The position numbers were made by a program, and so were the translations under genes. Shown here one piece after another: positions 52,137-60,357 of a stretch of DNA of 64,000 nucleotides. A model generated the notes under the pieces. The model saw only the letters and a list, made by a program, of their open reading frames with translations, was not told where the DNA came from and searched no databases. How positions within the stretch are numbered: position 1 is the first letter of the stretch; the number at the start of each line of letters is the position of its first letter. The stretch comes from CALMEC01 sp963765105 (lineage in GTDB: Bacteria; Actinomycetota; Thermoleophilia; Miltoncostaeales; Miltoncostaeaceae), in the NCBI GenBank assembly GCA_963765105.1, contig CAVXUW010000004.1:124001-188000 (forward strand), given 5' to 3'.

Positions 52137-53837
52137 ATGGAATTGATCAACGGGCTTTCGCTCGTCCAGAAGTCCGCCGCCGGAGCAGCAGTAGTCCTGT
52201 TGCTGGCGCTTCTCATTGTGATCGCACGCCGCCAGCGCGGCGCCGCAAAGCCCGCCGACGCCGCAACCCCCGGCGAACGTCGGCGACGCCGTCGCCCGGC
52301 CGCGGAGCCCAAAGCGGAGAAAGTGCCTCGCCGTCGCCGCCGTCTTGCCGATGAGGCCGCCGGAGCGATGGGTCCAGCACCAGATACCGACGTCTCTCTT
52401 GCCTCGGATCTGCCCGTTCACAGCATGCCCGGCACTGAGGCTGAGCTCCTGACTTCCACCGCGAACGATTCGGCGATCGCTGTTGACACAGCCGTCGCCG
52501 TCGCCCCGGAGCTCCCGGTGGTCGAGCCGGTTCCCGTCGGGGCCGTCTCCTCGTCCGACCCGTACGTAACCCCTGTGGCGAGTCCGGGGTGGCCGTCTCC
52601 CGGTGAGCTTGCATCGGGTTTCGATCCAGACGCGTTCGACCCGCTTCCCGACCAGCACCACGACGACACACCCGACAATCACGCGGCGTATGACGAGACA
52701 GCAACGGCAACGGATGACGCTGTCTGGAATGACGAGGACACGTTCGACCCGGCCACGGGGTGGAGCGCCGAGGTGGAGACGCCGGGCCTGTCAAACGCGC
52801 CGGCCATCGACCTCTGGACGGGTGACGAGGCCACCGCGGGCTCCGCCGACGAGCCGGCTGCGCGCGCCGACGACATCAACCTTGAGGACTTGTGGGACGA
52901 CACCGACGACCTCGACGACGCCGTCGCGCTGGTGCCGGAGGAGGACGTTCTCGCCACAGTGGAACGCATCGTCGCGGATGACGCCAACGAAGTGACTGCT
53001 CAGGACGCGGACGATGCCCCCGTCGACAGCTCCACCTCGATGGATAGCAACGACTCCGGCGACGACTGGGACGACTCCCAGGACACCGCAGTCGTCTGGG
53101 ACAGCAACGATGAGGAGGATCCCGACCTCACGGTTCCGTTTCCCGCCCCGGGAACCATTCCCACACACGATGTCGCGCCCGTCGCGTTCGACGCGCCCGG
53201 AATGAGCCTCGGCAGCCATTCCAACCAAATCGTGCTTGATCTGGCGGCATTGGCATCTGGTGGGCAACCGGTGGAGCTTTTCATCGAGCCCAGCGCCGAT
53301 GGTGCCGGAATGCGTGTACGTGTCGGGGCGATTGGGACAACCACAGCCCACGACGAAAGAGTCGCCGACGTGTTGGCCGGTGACGACAGTGCAACCGATT
53401 CGTTCGAGAACGCAATGTCGAGCTCGTCGTTTGACGCCACAGACGAGGAAGAATCCCTCATCGCCTGGGCAAACGACAGCATTGACGCTGAACACAACGA
53501 TGTCGAATGGAACGAGGTTGTGTCGGCCGACGATTCCACAGAATGGATCGCCGACGCGGCCGACGTGGCCATCCCCGACGTTTCATACGACGTCCCGTTC
53601 CTCACGGGTGGGTTCACCCCCCCGGCGACCGACCAACCGGAGCCGACACCGACCGTAGTACCGTCTGTCGATCTCTTGGACGATGCTCCGTGGGATGTCG
53701 TGCCGGAAGCTCCCATCGTCGAGGTTGTGGCCGACGCGGAGCCACTGATGGATGACGACCCAGATGATCCCGCCCGGATCCTCGCCGACATCCGTGCACG
53801 GTTGGCCGCGCTCGACGCGCGCCGCGAGACCGTCTGA
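52137..53837 (+). CDS. acidic single-span membrane protein of unknown function, linked to the pilus/chemosensory island
   Basis: The 566-residue product starts at ATG 52137 behind TGGAG. A membrane helix (AAGAAVVLLLALLIVIA) at about 15-31 is followed by a strongly basic patch (RRRRRRPAAEPK, RRRRR). About 480 residues then follow that are extremely rich in Asp, Glu, Ser, Thr and Ala, with repeated Trp in acidic settings (VWNDED, DLWDDTDD, WDDSQDT, VWDSNDE). The end, PARILADIRARLAALDARR, looks helical. I recognise no family. The plan (one helix near the N-terminus, then a long acidic cytoplasmic part) recalls FimV/HubP pole organisers, but there is no LysM or TPR. The promoter type ties it to the pilus regulon. 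Confidence 0.82.
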   Translation: MELINGLSLVQKSAAGAAVVLLLALLIVIARRQRGAAKPADAATPGERRRRRRPAAEPKAEKVPRRRRRLADEAAGAMGPAPDTDVSLASDLPVHSMPGTEAELLTSTANDSAIAVDTAVAVAPELPVVEPVPVGAVSSSDPYVTPVASPGWPSPGELASGFDPDAFDPLPDQHHDDTPDNHAAYDETATATDDAVWNDEDTFDPATGWSAEVETPGLSNAPAIDLWTGDEATAGSADEPAARADDINLEDLWDDTDDLDDAVALVPEEDVLATVERIVADDANEVTAQDADDAPVDSSTSMDSNDSGDDWDDSQDTAVVWDSNDEEDPDLTVPFPAPGTIPTHDVAPVAFDAPGMSLGSHSNQIVLDLAALASGGQPVELFIEPSADGAGMRVRVGAIGTTTAHDERVADVLAGDDSATDSFENAMSSSSFDATDEEESLIAWANDSIDAEHNDVEWNEVVSADDSTEWIADAADVAIPDVSYDVPFLTGGFTPPATDQPEPTPTVVPSVDLLDDAPWDVVPEAPIVEVVADAEPLMDDDPDDPARILADIRARLAALDARRETV

Positions 53838-53860
53838 GCGCCGTTTTCACCATCGTTTGA

Positions 53861-53898
53861 CCGATCTCTCCAGGCACCACGATGCCCGGAGAGATCGG
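53861..53898 (+). terminator. strong hairpin after the acidic membrane protein
   Basis: CCGATCTCTCC pairs perfectly with GGAGAGATCGG; the 16-base interior contains a further GGCA/TGCC stem. It lies 24 bases past the stop and before aroE on the same strand. Confidence 0.7.
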
Positions 53899-53980
53899 AC
53901 AACATCGATGGGCGCATGTCGTGCCCCGCGCGCTAGCGCCTCGGCAGCAACGACGCGTGTATTCAGTAACGTTCCTCGTC

Positions 53981-54811
53981 ATGGGCCGTATCGACGCCAC
54001 GACGCGTTTTGTGGGAATCGCGGGCTGGCCCGTGACCCATTCCCTCTCCCCGGCGATGCACAATGCGGCGTTTGCGGCTCGCGGCCTCAACTGGGTGTAT
54101 CTCGCCTTTCCCATCGCACCCGATCGCCTGGAGGAGGCCATTTCCGGGCTTGCAGCCTCAGGGTGCGCCGGGATCAACGTCACGATCCCTCACAAACAGA
54201 CCGTGGTGAGTCTCTGCTCGGACTCCTCAGAGGCAGTCAAGGCCATTGGTGCGGCCAACACCTTGATTCCCGACGGAAACGGGGGGTTCTTTGCGGAGAA
54301 CACCGATGCCGAGGGGTTTCTCCGCGCGTTGGATGACGATGCACCCCTCGAACTGGACGGAGCAACGGTGCTGTTGATCGGAGCCGGGGGCGCTGGGCGC
54401 GCGGTCGCATACGCGATCCGCAGCCGTGGAGGGCACCTGCTCGTGGCGAACCGAACCCCCGAGCGCGCACGGGAGCTGGGAGAGCCGGTGGAGTTCACCA
54501 CCGACGCTCTCAACGCCGCGGCGGACGCGGCCACGGTCATCGTCAACGCGACGAGCCTGGGAATGGGGTCGGACGCCGTCCCGGCTGAACTTCCCCTTGA
54601 TGCTCTCGGCCCCCGCCATGTCGTCAACGATCTCGTCTACCGTCCGGGAGGAACGCCATGGCTCACAGCCGCGGCAACTCGCGGAGCTCGAACCGTCGAC
54701 GGACTCGGCATGTTGCTCCACCAAGGCGCGGCCGCCTTCGAGCGATGGACCGGCGAAGCCGCGCCGATTTCCGCAATGCGTGAGGCGCTCCTTTCCGCGG
54801 ACACGACGTAG
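53981..54811 (+). CDS. aroE: shikimate dehydrogenase
   Basis: AroE reduces 3-dehydroshikimate with NADPH. ATG 53981 gives 276 residues. Substrate-site motifs are GWPVTHSLSPAMHNAAF and INVTIPHKQTV (catalytic Lys) with NTDAEGFL. The NADP fold shows LLIGAGGAGRAVAYAI and VANRTPERA. The upstream frame to 53882 overlaps the terminator and is not coding. It is separated from aroC by the whole pilus island and lies on the opposite strand. Confidence 0.95.
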   Translation: MGRIDATTRFVGIAGWPVTHSLSPAMHNAAFAARGLNWVYLAFPIAPDRLEEAISGLAASGCAGINVTIPHKQTVVSLCSDSSEAVKAIGAANTLIPDGNGGFFAENTDAEGFLRALDDDAPLELDGATVLLIGAGGAGRAVAYAIRSRGGHLLVANRTPERARELGEPVEFTTDALNAAADAATVIVNATSLGMGSDAVPAELPLDALGPRHVVNDLVYRPGGTPWLTAAATRGARTVDGLGMLLHQGAAAFERWTGEAAPISAMREALLSADTT

Positions 54812-54944
54812 ATTGCGACACGTTTCGATCACGCGCCGTGCCACCGTTCACGCTCCCGGCACACCTCGTCCCGGACCCCCGGTTGACGCGTCGTGGGAAT
54901 CGACGACGAAGTGCAGCTGAAACGTTTACCTTCCGGCGTTTTCG

Positions 54945-54952
54945 GCCGATAC
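54945..54952 (+). promoter_or_regulatory. possible sigma-28 type -10 element before the REC-GGDEF gene
   Basis: GCCGATAC ends seven bases before the GTG start, the same short distance as at pilB. The upstream -35 is poor (TTTACC at about the right place), so this site is weaker than the others. The rest of 54812-54944 holds no gene. Confidence 0.35.
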
Positions 54953-54959
54953 CCACGGG

Positions 54960-56003
54960 GTGAGCACGCACCCCGCCCACCTGTCGATCGTCGACACCGG
55001 CGTGCTCGAATCGGACGGCCCAATGGACGTTAGCTCCACCCCGCCCCCTCCCGCAGGAGACTCCGACGCCCGTGTCGTCGAAGAGATCCTGGTTGTCGAT
55101 GACTCGCCCACCATGGCAAAACTGCTCGAGATGGGCCTTCGCGCCGCAGGATTTCACGTCCGGGTTGCCACGAACGGAACCGATGGGCTGGCGATGGCAC
55201 TGGAGCAACCCCCCGATCTGGTCCTTGCGGACGTCATGATGCCGGGCCTCGACGGAGTCGAGCTCACACAGCATCTCCGCGCCGATTCCCGCACGGCGAG
55301 CACCACCATCATTCTGGTAACCGCCAAGGGGTACTCCGAAGCGAAGCTAGAGGGCTTCGAAGCGGGGGCAGACGACTACATCGTCAAGCCGTTTGATACC
55401 GAGGAACTTCTTGCCCGTGTCAAGGGCGCATTGCGTCGCGCGCGGATCCTGCGCGCACAGTCACCTCTCACGCGCCTTCCCGGCAATGTGCGGATCCAGG
55501 AGGAGATCGAGCGGTGCGTTCGGAAGCAGCAACAGTTTGCGTTGCTGTACGCCGACCTCGACAACTTCAAGGCCTACAACGACAAGTACGGCTTTCTCCA
55601 GGGAGACCGCGTCCTTCAGTTGACGGCCCGCTTGCTACAGGACGCCGCGATCGACGTTGGGGGGCCAGAATCGTTCGTCGGACACGTCGGTGGCGATGAC
55701 TTCGCCGCGTTGGTCACGCTCGGCCACGAATCACGATTCGCGCAGGAAGCGATTGCACGCTTTGACGCCGCGGTCCCCGAGATGTACTCGCGCAACGACC
55801 GCGCCCAGGGCTTCATCGAGACGGTCAGTCGTCGAGGGGAGCTGCAGCGCTTCCCGATTGTGTCGATGTCGATTGGCATCGCAACGACGGAACGGCGCCA
55901 ATACACCCACTTCGCCGAGGTTGTCGCGATCGCAACCGAGATGAAGGCCTTCATGAAGAAGACGCCGGGCTCATCCTGGGCGGTCGACGTCCGCTCCAAC
56001 TAA
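54960..56003 (+). CDS. response regulator with GGDEF domain (WspR-like)
   Basis: The 347-residue protein has a receiver domain with ILVVDDSPTMAK, phosphoacceptor Asp near 91 (LVLADVMMPGLDG) and the Lys of YIVKPFD. A GGDEF domain follows, with ALLYADLDNFKAYNDKYGF and the signature GHVGGDDFAAL near 244. GGDDF differs from GGDEF/GGEEF at the fourth position, so cyclase activity is uncertain. Receiver plus GGDEF is the plan of WspR, the output of Wsp kinases. Start GTG 54960 fits a leaderless mRNA; ATG 55023 is an alternative. Confidence 0.88.
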   Translation: MSTHPAHLSIVDTGVLESDGPMDVSSTPPPPAGDSDARVVEEILVVDDSPTMAKLLEMGLRAAGFHVRVATNGTDGLAMALEQPPDLVLADVMMPGLDGVELTQHLRADSRTASTTIILVTAKGYSEAKLEGFEAGADDYIVKPFDTEELLARVKGALRRARILRAQSPLTRLPGNVRIQEEIERCVRKQQQFALLYADLDNFKAYNDKYGFLQGDRVLQLTARLLQDAAIDVGGPESFVGHVGGDDFAALVTLGHESRFAQEAIARFDAAVPEMYSRNDRAQGFIETVSRRGELQRFPIVSMSIGIATTERRQYTHFAEVVAIATEMKAFMKKTPGSSWAVDVRSN

Positions 56004-56010
56004 CGCTGTA

Positions 56011-56880
56011 TCACGGGTTCTTTGTGCGGTTCTCCTCAGCCCGGCGGACGAGCGCGTTGAACTCATCGAGAGTACGCGCGAAGTAGTGGCGGTTGGTGCC
56101 GTCTTCCCGGGCCACGTAGAAGAGGTAGTCGGTCTTCTTGGGCTGGGCGGCGGCGGCGATACTGGACGCACCGGGGTTCGCGATCGGTCCCGGCGGAAGC
56201 CCGGCAAAGCGGCGGGTGTTGTACGGCGAATCGCTCTTTAGGTCGCTGCCGGTGAGTGGCCGCCATTCCCCCACCGCGTACTGCACGGTCGCATCGATGT
56301 CGAGCCGCATTCCCTGACGCAGCCGGTTGTACATCACCCCGGCGACGATGGGTCGCTCGGCGGGGACAACCACCTCTCGCTCCACCATCGATGCGATCGT
56401 GACGATGTCGAAAACGTCAAGGTTGCGTGACTTCGCAAACGCCAGATCGAGGCCCGCGATCTTCTTCTGAAACGCCTGGACCTGACGCTCAACCAGGAAG
56501 TCCACTGTCGTTTCGGTTCCGATCTCGTACGTCGCCGGGAAGAGAAAACCCTCCAGTGATGTTGGCTTGGTACGACCGGTGATGCGTGAACCCGCCGCGC
56601 TTGGTGCGGTGGCCGCGAGGTAATCCTCCGCGGACAAGGCCGTTTTCTCCGCCAGGAGCTCGGCCATTTGCTCACGACGAATCCCTTCGGGGAACGTGAG
56701 GGAAACCGGTGGTGGTGGCGCGGGCGGTGGAGGCGGCGGGCGACGTCGGTCGACAAACACCAAGCCGGCAGTCACGAGGACACCAAGGGCCACCAAGAGC
56801 CCGGCAAGGCGGGCGAGACCGCGGCGACGCTTCGTCTGACGCCGTACGTCCCTGCGGTCCCAGTCCTGAAGGTTGCTCAT
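56011..56880 (-). CDS. mltG: endolytic murein transglycosylase MltG
   Basis: MltG cuts nascent glycan strands at the membrane. ATG 56880 gives 289 residues with one membrane helix (LAGLLVALGVLVTAGLVFV) after a basic N-terminus. A Pro-rich link follows. The YceG domain shows LEGFLFPATYEIG, the catalytic Glu in IASMVEREVVVPAERPIVAGV, and SPYNTRRFAGLPPGPIANPG. It overlaps ruvX by four bases in the alaS-ruvX-mltG unit and converges on the REC-GGDEF gene. Confidence 0.95.
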   Translation of the reverse strand: MSNLQDWDRRDVRRQTKRRRGLARLAGLLVALGVLVTAGLVFVDRRRPPPPPPAPPPPVSLTFPEGIRREQMAELLAEKTALSAEDYLAATAPSAAGSRITGRTKPTSLEGFLFPATYEIGTETTVDFLVERQVQAFQKKIAGLDLAFAKSRNLDVFDIVTIASMVEREVVVPAERPIVAGVMYNRLRQGMRLDIDATVQYAVGEWRPLTGSDLKSDSPYNTRRFAGLPPGPIANPGASSIAAAAQPKKTDYLFYVAREDGTNRHYFARTLDEFNALVRRAEENRTKNP

Positions 56881-57275
56881 CGGCGCTCCAGGTAGGCCTC
56901 GAGCAGGACGCATGCGGCGAGACTGTCAACGCTCGTCTGTGAACCCGACACCTGAGCTCGGCGGGCCGCATCGACGGTGGTGAGTCGCTCGTCCACGAGC
57001 TCAACCGGCAGGCCTGTGCGGGCGCGCAGGCTCTGGGCGAATGCGGCGGCCTTGCGTGCCTGTTGACCCACGGCCCCAGACAAGTGCCGTGGCTCTCCCA
57101 CAACGATCATGCTGGGCTCGGTCTCGCGAATGACCTCATCGAGCTCAGCCCGGCCGGGTTTGCTCTCCACCCGCGCGATGGGGGGAAGCGGCCGGACGAT
57201 GGTTCCGGTTGGGTCGCTCACGGCGAGCCCGGTTCGAGCTTGGCCGTGGTCGATTGCGAGGACCCTCAGCCGCAC
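56877..57275 (-). CDS. ruvX: RuvX/YqgF family Holliday junction resolvase-like protein
   Basis: The 132-residue RNase H-fold protein has the first metal aspartate in RVLAIDHGQARTGLAVSD, MIVVGEPRHLSG, and LVDERLTTVDAARR, then the last aspartate in QTSVDSLAACVLLEAYL. Family members process 16S rRNA ends in E. coli. It overlaps alaS by ten bases and mltG by four. Confidence 0.94.
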   Translation of the reverse strand: MRLRVLAIDHGQARTGLAVSDPTGTIVRPLPPIARVESKPGRAELDEVIRETEPSMIVVGEPRHLSGAVGQQARKAAAFAQSLRARTGLPVELVDERLTTVDAARRAQVSGSQTSVDSLAACVLLEAYLERR

Positions 57276-59815
57276 CGCTCCGTGACGAAGACGGTGGCAG
57301 CGGCAAGAGCGTCGCCCAGCTTGCTCGGGTCTTTGCCACCGGCGCGTGCCATGCCGGGTCGTCCACCTCCCCCACCTCCCACGATCGGCGCGATCGCGGA
57401 GATGATGTCGCCCGCAGACAGGCCTGCGGCGATCGCACCATCAGTGAGGTTGGCGACCAGGAGCGCCTTGCCATTGGAGCGCGCACCCAGCACCACGGCG
57501 GCGGTCTCACCGAGACGGGCCGTGATCTGGTCGCTGGCGGCGAGAAGGTCGTCCATCTCGGCACCGTCGACCTCGTGGACCACGAGCGTCACGGAGCCGA
57601 CGGTCGTGGCCAAACCGGCGATCGCCGCCGGGTCGACCTGGTCCGTGCGTGCCCGCTTGACCTCACCCTCAAGCTCCCGCACACGGGCCTCACGTTCCTC
57701 CAGGCGCGCTTCGAGCTCGGCTTCGCGGTGTTGATACCACCGAATCACGCCATCGCCGGTCAGTGCCTCGATACGGCGTGTGCCGGACCCGATGCCGCCT
57801 TCCGACACGATCTTGAACGCACCGATCTCACCCGTGCGGGTCACATGGGTGCCACCACACAGTTCCTTCGAGTAATCACCGGCGGACACCACCCGAACCT
57901 GGTCGCCGTATTTCTCGCCGAACAGGCCGATGGCCCCGAGAGCGTCAGCGTCGGCGCGAGCCATCACCGTCCAGCCGACAGCCGCGTCCTCCACCACACG
58001 CCGATTGACCATCTCCTCGATCGTGGCGCGCTGCTCCTCGCTCATGCGTTCTTTGAGGCTGAAGTCAAAGCGCAACTTGTCCGGCCCGACGTATGAGCCC
58101 GCCTGGCGGGTGGTGGTGCCGAAGACCTCTCGTAGCGCCCAATGCAGTAGGTGCGTCGCGGTGTGATTTCCCTGTGTGGCACGCCGTTCAGACATCGACA
58201 CGGTGGCGTGAACCGACTCACCGACGGCGAAAGCTCCCTCCGCCGTGAGTCGGAGGACCTGGTCGTCGCCGACGCGGTAGATCTCGACGACGTCACCACG
58301 GCCGCCAGGCCCGCTCACAGTGCCGTGATCAGAGACCTGGCCGCCTCCCTGAGCGTAGAACGGGGAATCTTCGATCCGCAACAGAACGCCGTCGCCAGAG
58401 GTGTCGACGCCGGTGACGGTTGTGGTCACCGCAAAGGTGTCATAGCCCACAAACCGTGTGGGTGGCTGGCCTTTGCTGAGGTTCTCCGCGCGTTCGGCTG
58501 CCGAATCGTGTGTTCGCGTCTGCGCGGCGCGGGCGCGTTCGCGCTGAGCGGTCATTTGAGCCTGGAAGCCGTCGGTGTCGACCGTGAGACCCGCCGCCTC
58601 GGCGGCGTCGAGGGTTAGATCCAGGGGGAAACCGAACGTGTCATGCAGACGAAATGCGTCGTCGCCCGAGACCTGCCCATTCGCCGCGCTGATGACGTCG
58701 TCCAGCATCCGTTTGCCCTGCGTCAGTGTCCGAGCGAACTGATCGGCCTCGTCACTCACGACATCGGCCACATCCATGGAACGCTCGCGAAGCTCCGGGT
58801 ACGCATCCCCCCAGATCTCTGCGACCCGGAGAGAAAGCTCCGGCAAATCCTCGGGACGCAGCCCAATGCTCGTCCCTTCCGCCATCGCGCGGCGGATGAT
58901 GCGACGAAGGATGTAGTCGCGTCCCTCGTTGCCGGGGCGCACACCGTCGGCCGCGAGGAACGTCATACCGCGTCCATGGTCGGCGAGGACACGCAGCGCG
59001 CGGTCGTCCCGTTCATTTGTGCCGTATTTGCGGCCCGTTTTTGCCTCGGCCCACTCGATGAGGGGGACAAACGCATCGGTCTCGAAAACCGATTCCTTGT
59101 CTTGCAGGATCGCGGCGATGCGTTCCAAACCGGCGCCAGTGTCGACGTTTTGGGAGGGCAAGTCATTGAGCGCCCCGTCGGAGGTGCGCTCGTACTGCAT
59201 GAACACGAGGTTCCAGTACTCCAGGAAACGGTCGGTGCCGGTGACCGGTCCGCCGTCAGGGCCGAACTCTGCGCCCCGGTCGAGGTACAGCTCGGTGTTG
59301 GGACCGCACGGTCCCGTTGGTCCGAGCTTCCAGAAGTTGTCGGCCTCACCGAGCGATTGGATGCGGTCGCGTGCAATTCCCATGTCGACCCAGTACTCGA
59401 TCGCCTCGTCGTCCGCGGGCACGCCCGGCATTCCCTCGAAGACCGTGATCCAGATCTGGTCCGGGTCAAAGCCATAGACCTCGGTGGACAGCTCGTAACC
59501 GAACTGAATCGCTTCTTTCTTGAAGTAGTCGCCGAACGAGAAGTTCCCGAGCATCTCGAAGAAGGTCAGGTGACGAGCGGTGCGTCCCACCTGATCAATA
59601 TCGAGGGTGCGAAAGCACTTCTGACAACTGGTCGCTCGCGGCGCCGGTGGTGTTGCCGTCCCCAAGAAGTACTGCTTGAGCGGCTGCATCCCCGCGATGG
59701 TGAGGAGAACCGTGGGGTCGTCGTCGTACGGGACCAGTGGCGAGGACGGAACCGACACGTGGCCGCGTTCCTCGAAAAACTGACGGAAGCGAGACCGTAT
59801 TTCATGCGTCGTCAT
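57266..59815 (-). CDS. alaS: alanyl-tRNA synthetase
   Basis: The 849-residue enzyme charges tRNA-Ala and edits Ser and Gly mischarges. The catalytic domain shows RSRFRQFFEERGH, TARHLTFFEMLGNFSFGDYF, GPCGPNTELY and NDLPSQNVDTGAGLERIAAI. The editing domain has the zinc site HTATHLLHWALREVFG and CGGTHVTRTGEIGAFKI. The C-Ala domain ends with GGGGGRPGMARAGGKDPSKL. It heads the alaS-ruvX-mltG operon. Confidence 0.97.
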   Translation of the reverse strand: MTTHEIRSRFRQFFEERGHVSVPSSPLVPYDDDPTVLLTIAGMQPLKQYFLGTATPPAPRATSCQKCFRTLDIDQVGRTARHLTFFEMLGNFSFGDYFKKEAIQFGYELSTEVYGFDPDQIWITVFEGMPGVPADDEAIEYWVDMGIARDRIQSLGEADNFWKLGPTGPCGPNTELYLDRGAEFGPDGGPVTGTDRFLEYWNLVFMQYERTSDGALNDLPSQNVDTGAGLERIAAILQDKESVFETDAFVPLIEWAEAKTGRKYGTNERDDRALRVLADHGRGMTFLAADGVRPGNEGRDYILRRIIRRAMAEGTSIGLRPEDLPELSLRVAEIWGDAYPELRERSMDVADVVSDEADQFARTLTQGKRMLDDVISAANGQVSGDDAFRLHDTFGFPLDLTLDAAEAAGLTVDTDGFQAQMTAQRERARAAQTRTHDSAAERAENLSKGQPPTRFVGYDTFAVTTTVTGVDTSGDGVLLRIEDSPFYAQGGGQVSDHGTVSGPGGRGDVVEIYRVGDDQVLRLTAEGAFAVGESVHATVSMSERRATQGNHTATHLLHWALREVFGTTTRQAGSYVGPDKLRFDFSLKERMSEEQRATIEEMVNRRVVEDAAVGWTVMARADADALGAIGLFGEKYGDQVRVVSAGDYSKELCGGTHVTRTGEIGAFKIVSEGGIGSGTRRIEALTGDGVIRWYQHREAELEARLEEREARVRELEGEVKRARTDQVDPAAIAGLATTVGSVTLVVHEVDGAEMDDLLAASDQITARLGETAAVVLGARSNGKALLVANLTDGAIAAGLSAGDIISAIAPIVGGGGGGRPGMARAGGKDPSKLGDALAAATVFVTERCG

Positions 59816-59845
59816 TCGGCTCGCAAGTCTAGCAACGCCTCACCG

Positions 59846-60175
59846 TCAGCCCTGACCTAGTGGCCATACTTCAACCACACCGTGCGCAACTGCGCAGGGA
59901 GTCTTCGAAACGAGGTCGATGGCTTCTTCAAGCGTTGCCGCTTCCAAAAGCATAAATCCAGCGACCGGTAATGACGCCGCCATGAAGGCGCCATCTGTGA
60001 GCTCGACCTTGACTGAGTCGTGGTTTCTGACCTGCACCGGTGCTCCGGCTATGCCGATACGGGCTCCTGCTGCGATCAGCTGCGCATCATGGACGTGGGC
60101 GGCATCGCGTACCGCCACGTCGGTGCCGCCATAGCCCGCGTCATCGCCGTACCCAATTGTGATGAACGTCGCCAT
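59846..60175 (-). CDS. YCII-related (DGPF) small protein
   Basis: The 109-residue protein begins MATFITIGYGDDAGY behind an ideal AGGAGGAAAC ribosome site. ARIGIAGAPVQVR and GFMLLEAATLEEAIDLVSKTP match the YCII ferredoxin-like fold, where the motif DGPF is often present but is DGAF here (VELTDGAFMAASLPV). Function in the family is largely unknown; sometimes linked to extracytoplasmic sigma factors. None is visible here. Confidence 0.75.
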   Translation of the reverse strand: MATFITIGYGDDAGYGGTDVAVRDAAHVHDAQLIAAGARIGIAGAPVQVRNHDSVKVELTDGAFMAASLPVAGFMLLEAATLEEAIDLVSKTPCAVAHGVVEVWPLGQG

Positions 60176-60357
60176 AGTTTCCTCCTCGTCGGCTGAACCA
60201 GCCTCTTCTCAAGTTCCCCGACTACGCCTCGGTCGAGGTCGTCACTATCGTGGTGGGTCGGTACCCCGTTAGTGACCGGATCAGGGTTGCGACTCGCCGC
60301 CGTGGGCGTCCTACCGGTAATGTATGCCCGTTGTCGCGTGTCCGTCCAACGACATCG

